64,000 nt of DNA from Microbacteriaceae bacterium VKM Ac-2855 (GTDB taxonomy: Bacteria; Actinomycetota; Actinomycetes; Actinomycetales; Microbacteriaceae). Location: contig JABMLG010000003.1 of assembly GCA_013204985.1 (NCBI GenBank), positions 62,001 through 126,000 on the forward strand, read 5' to 3'. Made by a program: the position numbers and the translations under genes. Position 1 is the first letter of the stretch. The number at the start of each line of letters is the position of its first letter. Of this stretch, positions 61,895-64,000 are shown one piece after another. The notes beneath the pieces are model-generated. The model was not told the origin of the DNA and made no database searches. It saw nothing but the letters and a program-made list of their open reading frames with translations.

Positions 61895-63106
61895 GTGAAC
61901 GCCGGCGAGCGCTGGGAGACGGAGACGTGGCTGCGCGCGGCCGGATTCCCGTTCTTGGTACGCGCGCGGTCGCGAGCGCGCAACCTGGTCTCGCGGATGG
62001 CGCCCGTACTCGCCTTCTTCGTCGTCGCGAACGTCGGCAGCTGGACCGTGGACGTCACGCAGGAGAGCGTCGGGGCGATCGTCACGTTCGCGATCTTCGC
62101 CCTCGTTCTGATCGTGGCCCCTTTCGTGGCCTGGATCCTGGTGTCGCGGCTCCTCGCACGACGGCGCGCTCGGCTCTGGTGGCTCGGGTGGGTGCTGCTC
62201 GCCTACGCCGTGCTGGTCGATCCGCTGTACGGCGGTATCGGCCCTGAGACGATCTCCGGGGCGTACCTGGGCAACCTGATCACGATGGTGCTGCTCGCGG
62301 TAGCGACGTGGTTGGGCCTCGGTTCCATCCTGGGCTGGGCCGCCCGCGCCGCCCTGCGTCAGCTCTCGGCGTTCGGAGCGCTGACCTCACGTGCGCTCCC
62401 GCTCCTGATGCTGGTGGTCGTCTTCGCCTACTTCTCGCAGGAGACCTGGCAGCTGACGGATGCGCTGACGGCGGCGGGTTTGGGGAGCGTCGCCCTCCTG
62501 TTCGTCGCCCTCGGGCTGTTCTCGCTCGCGCGCGTCGCGATGGCCGAACTGCGTGAGCTCGATCAACGCATCCCGGACGACGAGCGCCGTCGGCTCATCG
62601 CGGCGTCGACGCTGCCCGCGCTCGCGCAGTCGGCCGCATCCGCCGGGCCGCGACTCGGTCGGCTCGAACGGCTCAACACCAATCTCGTGCTGATCGGTGC
62701 CCAGGGGATCCAGGTGGTGTTCTTCGGCGCCATCGTCTGGATCGTGCTCGTGCTTCTGGGCGAGATCGCGATCACCGACGGGGTGCTGCAGACCTGGACG
62801 GGCCACCCGCCGGTCGACCTCGCGATCGGCCTCGGCACGAACGACGACGGCAGCGCGGCCGTGCTCACTCTGCCGGTGAACCGCTCGGTCGCCCACGCGG
62901 CGTTCTTCCTCAGCGTGATCGCGGGCTTCAACTTCGTGATCTCGACGGTCACCGACCAGAGCTACAAGAACGCCTTCTACGACCCGCTGCTGGAGCAGAT
63001 CCGGATCGCCCTCGCGGTTCGCGCCGTGTACCTGTCGCAAACCGAGCGCGGGGCTCCCGAGACCCCGGAGTGGGACCTGCCGGAGCCGCCGCGCCACGCA
63101 GGGTGA
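61895..63106 (+). CDS. Hypothetical polytopic membrane protein
   Basis: A 403-residue protein with about eight hydrophobic segments: APVLAFFVVANVGSW, AIVTFAIFALVLIVAPFVAWILV, LWWLGWVLLAYAVLV, LITMVLLAVATWLGLG, LLMLVVVFAYFSQETW, LGSVALLFVALGLFSL, VVFFGAIVWIVLVLLGEIAI and HAAFFLSVIAGFNFVIS. A charged cytoplasmic loop (ELRELDQRIPDDERRR) sits in the middle. No family recognised. The GTG at 61895 abuts the glyQS hairpin; the true start may be a few codons later. Confidence 0.75.
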   Translation: MNAGERWETETWLRAAGFPFLVRARSRARNLVSRMAPVLAFFVVANVGSWTVDVTQESVGAIVTFAIFALVLIVAPFVAWILVSRLLARRRARLWWLGWVLLAYAVLVDPLYGGIGPETISGAYLGNLITMVLLAVATWLGLGSILGWAARAALRQLSAFGALTSRALPLLMLVVVFAYFSQETWQLTDALTAAGLGSVALLFVALGLFSLARVAMAELRELDQRIPDDERRRLIAASTLPALAQSAASAGPRLGRLERLNTNLVLIGAQGIQVVFFGAIVWIVLVLLGEIAITDGVLQTWTGHPPVDLAIGLGTNDDGSAAVLTLPVNRSVAHAAFFLSVIAGFNFVISTVTDQSYKNAFYDPLLEQIRIALAVRAVYLSQTERGAPETPEWDLPEPPRHAG

Positions 63107-63130
63107 CGACCCCTGCATCCAGCACCTCCT

Positions 63131-63195
63131 CCCGCGAGATGCCTCTTATGCACGCGACACGCCGCGGAGTGTGTGCATAAGAGGCATCTCGCGGG
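63131..63195. terminator. Perfect 23-bp convergent terminator
   Basis: Arms 63131-63153 and 63173-63195 pair perfectly (CCCGCGAGATGCCTCTTATG...), loop of 19 nt. It separates the convergent membrane-protein gene (stop 63106) and acetyltransferase gene (stop 63212). Confidence 0.88.
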
Positions 63196-63211
63196 GAGGG
63201 CGGGCGGGGTC

Positions 63212-63781
63212 TCAGAGGGTCGCGCGCAGGGCGTAGTGCAGCGAGTCGGTCCACTCGCCTTTGAACCACTGGTCGTGAACGAAGTGGGCCTCGAGCGTCA
63301 TGCCGAGTCGCTCGCAGAGTGCAGCGGATGCGGTGTTGCGGGCGTCGAGCTGAGCGACCACGCGATGGGCGCCGAGCCTGTCGAACGCGAGCTCGAGAAG
63401 CGCCCGCGCACCCTCGGCGGCGTAGCCGGCGCCGCGCGCATCCGCTCGCAGCACCCAGCCGATCTCGACCGTCGCGTTCGCGGGGTCGGCGAGGATGAGC
63501 GTGAGATCGCCGATCACGCGGTCGGCGAAGGCGCCGTCGCGCGGCACCATCGCTAGAACGACGACGTCGTGGTCGTGTTCCAGCCGCACCGCACGGCTGC
63601 GTTTCACGAGATGCGCCCGCGACTGCTCGGCGTCGCGCAGCGGCCACGGAAGGTAGCGGACCGTCTCGGCGTCGCCCTGGTAGACGGCGTGATCGGCCGC
63701 GTCACTCATCCGCAACGGGCGCAGCCGCATCCGCTCGGTCGTGATCGGCTCGGCCTCGTACGGAAGCCGGAGCGGCGTCAT
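63212..63781 (-). CDS. GNAT acetyltransferase (RimJ/RimL type)
   Basis: A 189-residue GNAT protein: TTERMRLRPLRMSDAADHAVYQGD start, EIGWVLRADARGAGYAAEGARALLELAFDRLGAHRVVAQLDARNTASAALCERLGM (about 106-161) contains the acetyl-CoA loop GAGYA and the N-acetyltransferase helix. Substrate unknown. ATG 63781 overlaps the stop of the upstream hemA-like gene (ATGA), so it is translationally coupled. Confidence 0.88.
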   Translation of the reverse strand: MTPLRLPYEAEPITTERMRLRPLRMSDAADHAVYQGDAETVRYLPWPLRDAEQSRAHLVKRSRAVRLEHDHDVVVLAMVPRDGAFADRVIGDLTLILADPANATVEIGWVLRADARGAGYAAEGARALLELAFDRLGAHRVVAQLDARNTASAALCERLGMTLEAHFVHDQWFKGEWTDSLHYALRATL

Positions 63782-64000
63782 GCGCTCGCGGATCCCTGGC
63801 CGTCGAGCGCGATGTCGTCGTGCGCCAGGGCGGCGGGCGCGACCTCGATCCCGAACAGCGCTTCGAGACCGGTGAGGTACGCGTCTTGCGCGCCGGCACG
63901 GGCGTACTCGCGCGCGCGGACGCTCGGGGTGTGCAGCAGTACGCCCGCCAGGTGGCGCAGCGCCTGCTCCGTGTGGCCGTCCTCGTCGCCCCGAGCCCGG
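63778..64000 (-). CDS. hemA: C-terminal part of a probable glutamyl-tRNA reductase (HemA), cut by the window edge
   Basis: A 73-residue end of a protein entering from the right edge. It reads EQALRHLAGVLLHTPSVRAR, AREYARAGAQDAY-like and LEALFGIEVAP: the dimerisation-domain pattern of glutamyl-tRNA reductase (ALRxL...LLHxPTVRxRE...LFGL). The rest is outside the window, so identity rests on this tail only. Its TGA overlaps the acetyltransferase ATG. Confidence 0.7.
   Translation of the reverse strand, partial: RARGDEDGHTEQALRHLAGVLLHTPSVRAREYARAGAQDAYLTGLEALFGIEVAPAALAHDDIALDGQGSASA

Overview
The window is very GC-rich DNA with the codon bias, gene density and promoter style of an actinobacterium. 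Several features point to the family Microbacteriaceae (a Microbacterium-like organism): a crtE-crtBI-crtYe-crtYf-crtEb carotenoid cluster with a divergent idi, a dnaK-grpE-dnaJ-hspR operon behind HAIR boxes, a DtxR/IdeR box, and many leaderless genes. In those genes a TANNNT -10 hexamer lies only 6-7 nt before the start codon. The genus is inferred; no rRNA gene is present to confirm it. I saw no tRNA, rRNA, CRISPR array, transposase or prophage gene.

Region 1 (1-15.5 kb) carries pdxY, two alpha/beta hydrolases, a TetR and a MarR regulator each with clear paired operators, a VOC protein, a DUF808 membrane protein and a carboxylesterase. An unusual HATPase-LuxR regulator is divergent from the ribulose-monophosphate pair hxlB-hxlA. 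An iron-siderophore ABC operon under a near-perfect DtxR box, a zinc alcohol dehydrogenase and an aldose epimerase follow.

Region 2 (15.5-22.1 kb) has two near-identical 100-bp hairpin repeats around a VOC gene. Next is an operon of a DszA/NtaA-type flavin monooxygenase with metNIQ, which suggests scavenging of an organosulfur compound. Two zinc-binding nucleases (GIY-YIG type and PD-(D/E)XK/Vsr-like) are transcribed divergently from a symmetrical promoter.

Region 3 (22.1-33.7 kb) is one translationally coupled minus-strand operon of ten genes: ribose-type ABC importer (SBP, ATPase, permease), a RutA-like pyrimidine oxygenase, a nitrilase, an amidase, an MFS transporter, an isochorismatase-fold hydrolase, and TetR and GntR regulators. 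I read it as a variant pyrimidine (or related N-heterocycle) catabolic system lacking the rest of the classical rut set. It is the strongest candidate for an undescribed system here.

Region 4 (33.7-43 kb) holds a six-repeat PLL-like beta-propeller protein, an MFS exporter, mntP behind a probable yybP-ykoY manganese riboswitch, an alanine-dehydrogenase-like protein, DUF2071, AGE-epimerase and DHFR-like proteins, dcd, and a cluster of a new-looking intergenic repeat between dcd and idi.

Region 5 (43-48.7 kb) is the C50-type carotenoid cluster, in which phytoene synthase and phytoene desaturase are fused into one 810-residue protein.

Region 6 (48.7-64 kb) contains an Atg22-like MFS protein, more copies of the intergenic repeat, a lipoprotein, the dnaK operon, a 145-bp direct duplication after hspR, a polyprenol-phosphomannose-type mannosyltransferase, VOC, Nudix and AraC genes, glyQS, a membrane protein, a GNAT acetyltransferase, and the 3' end of a gene that looks like hemA running off the window.
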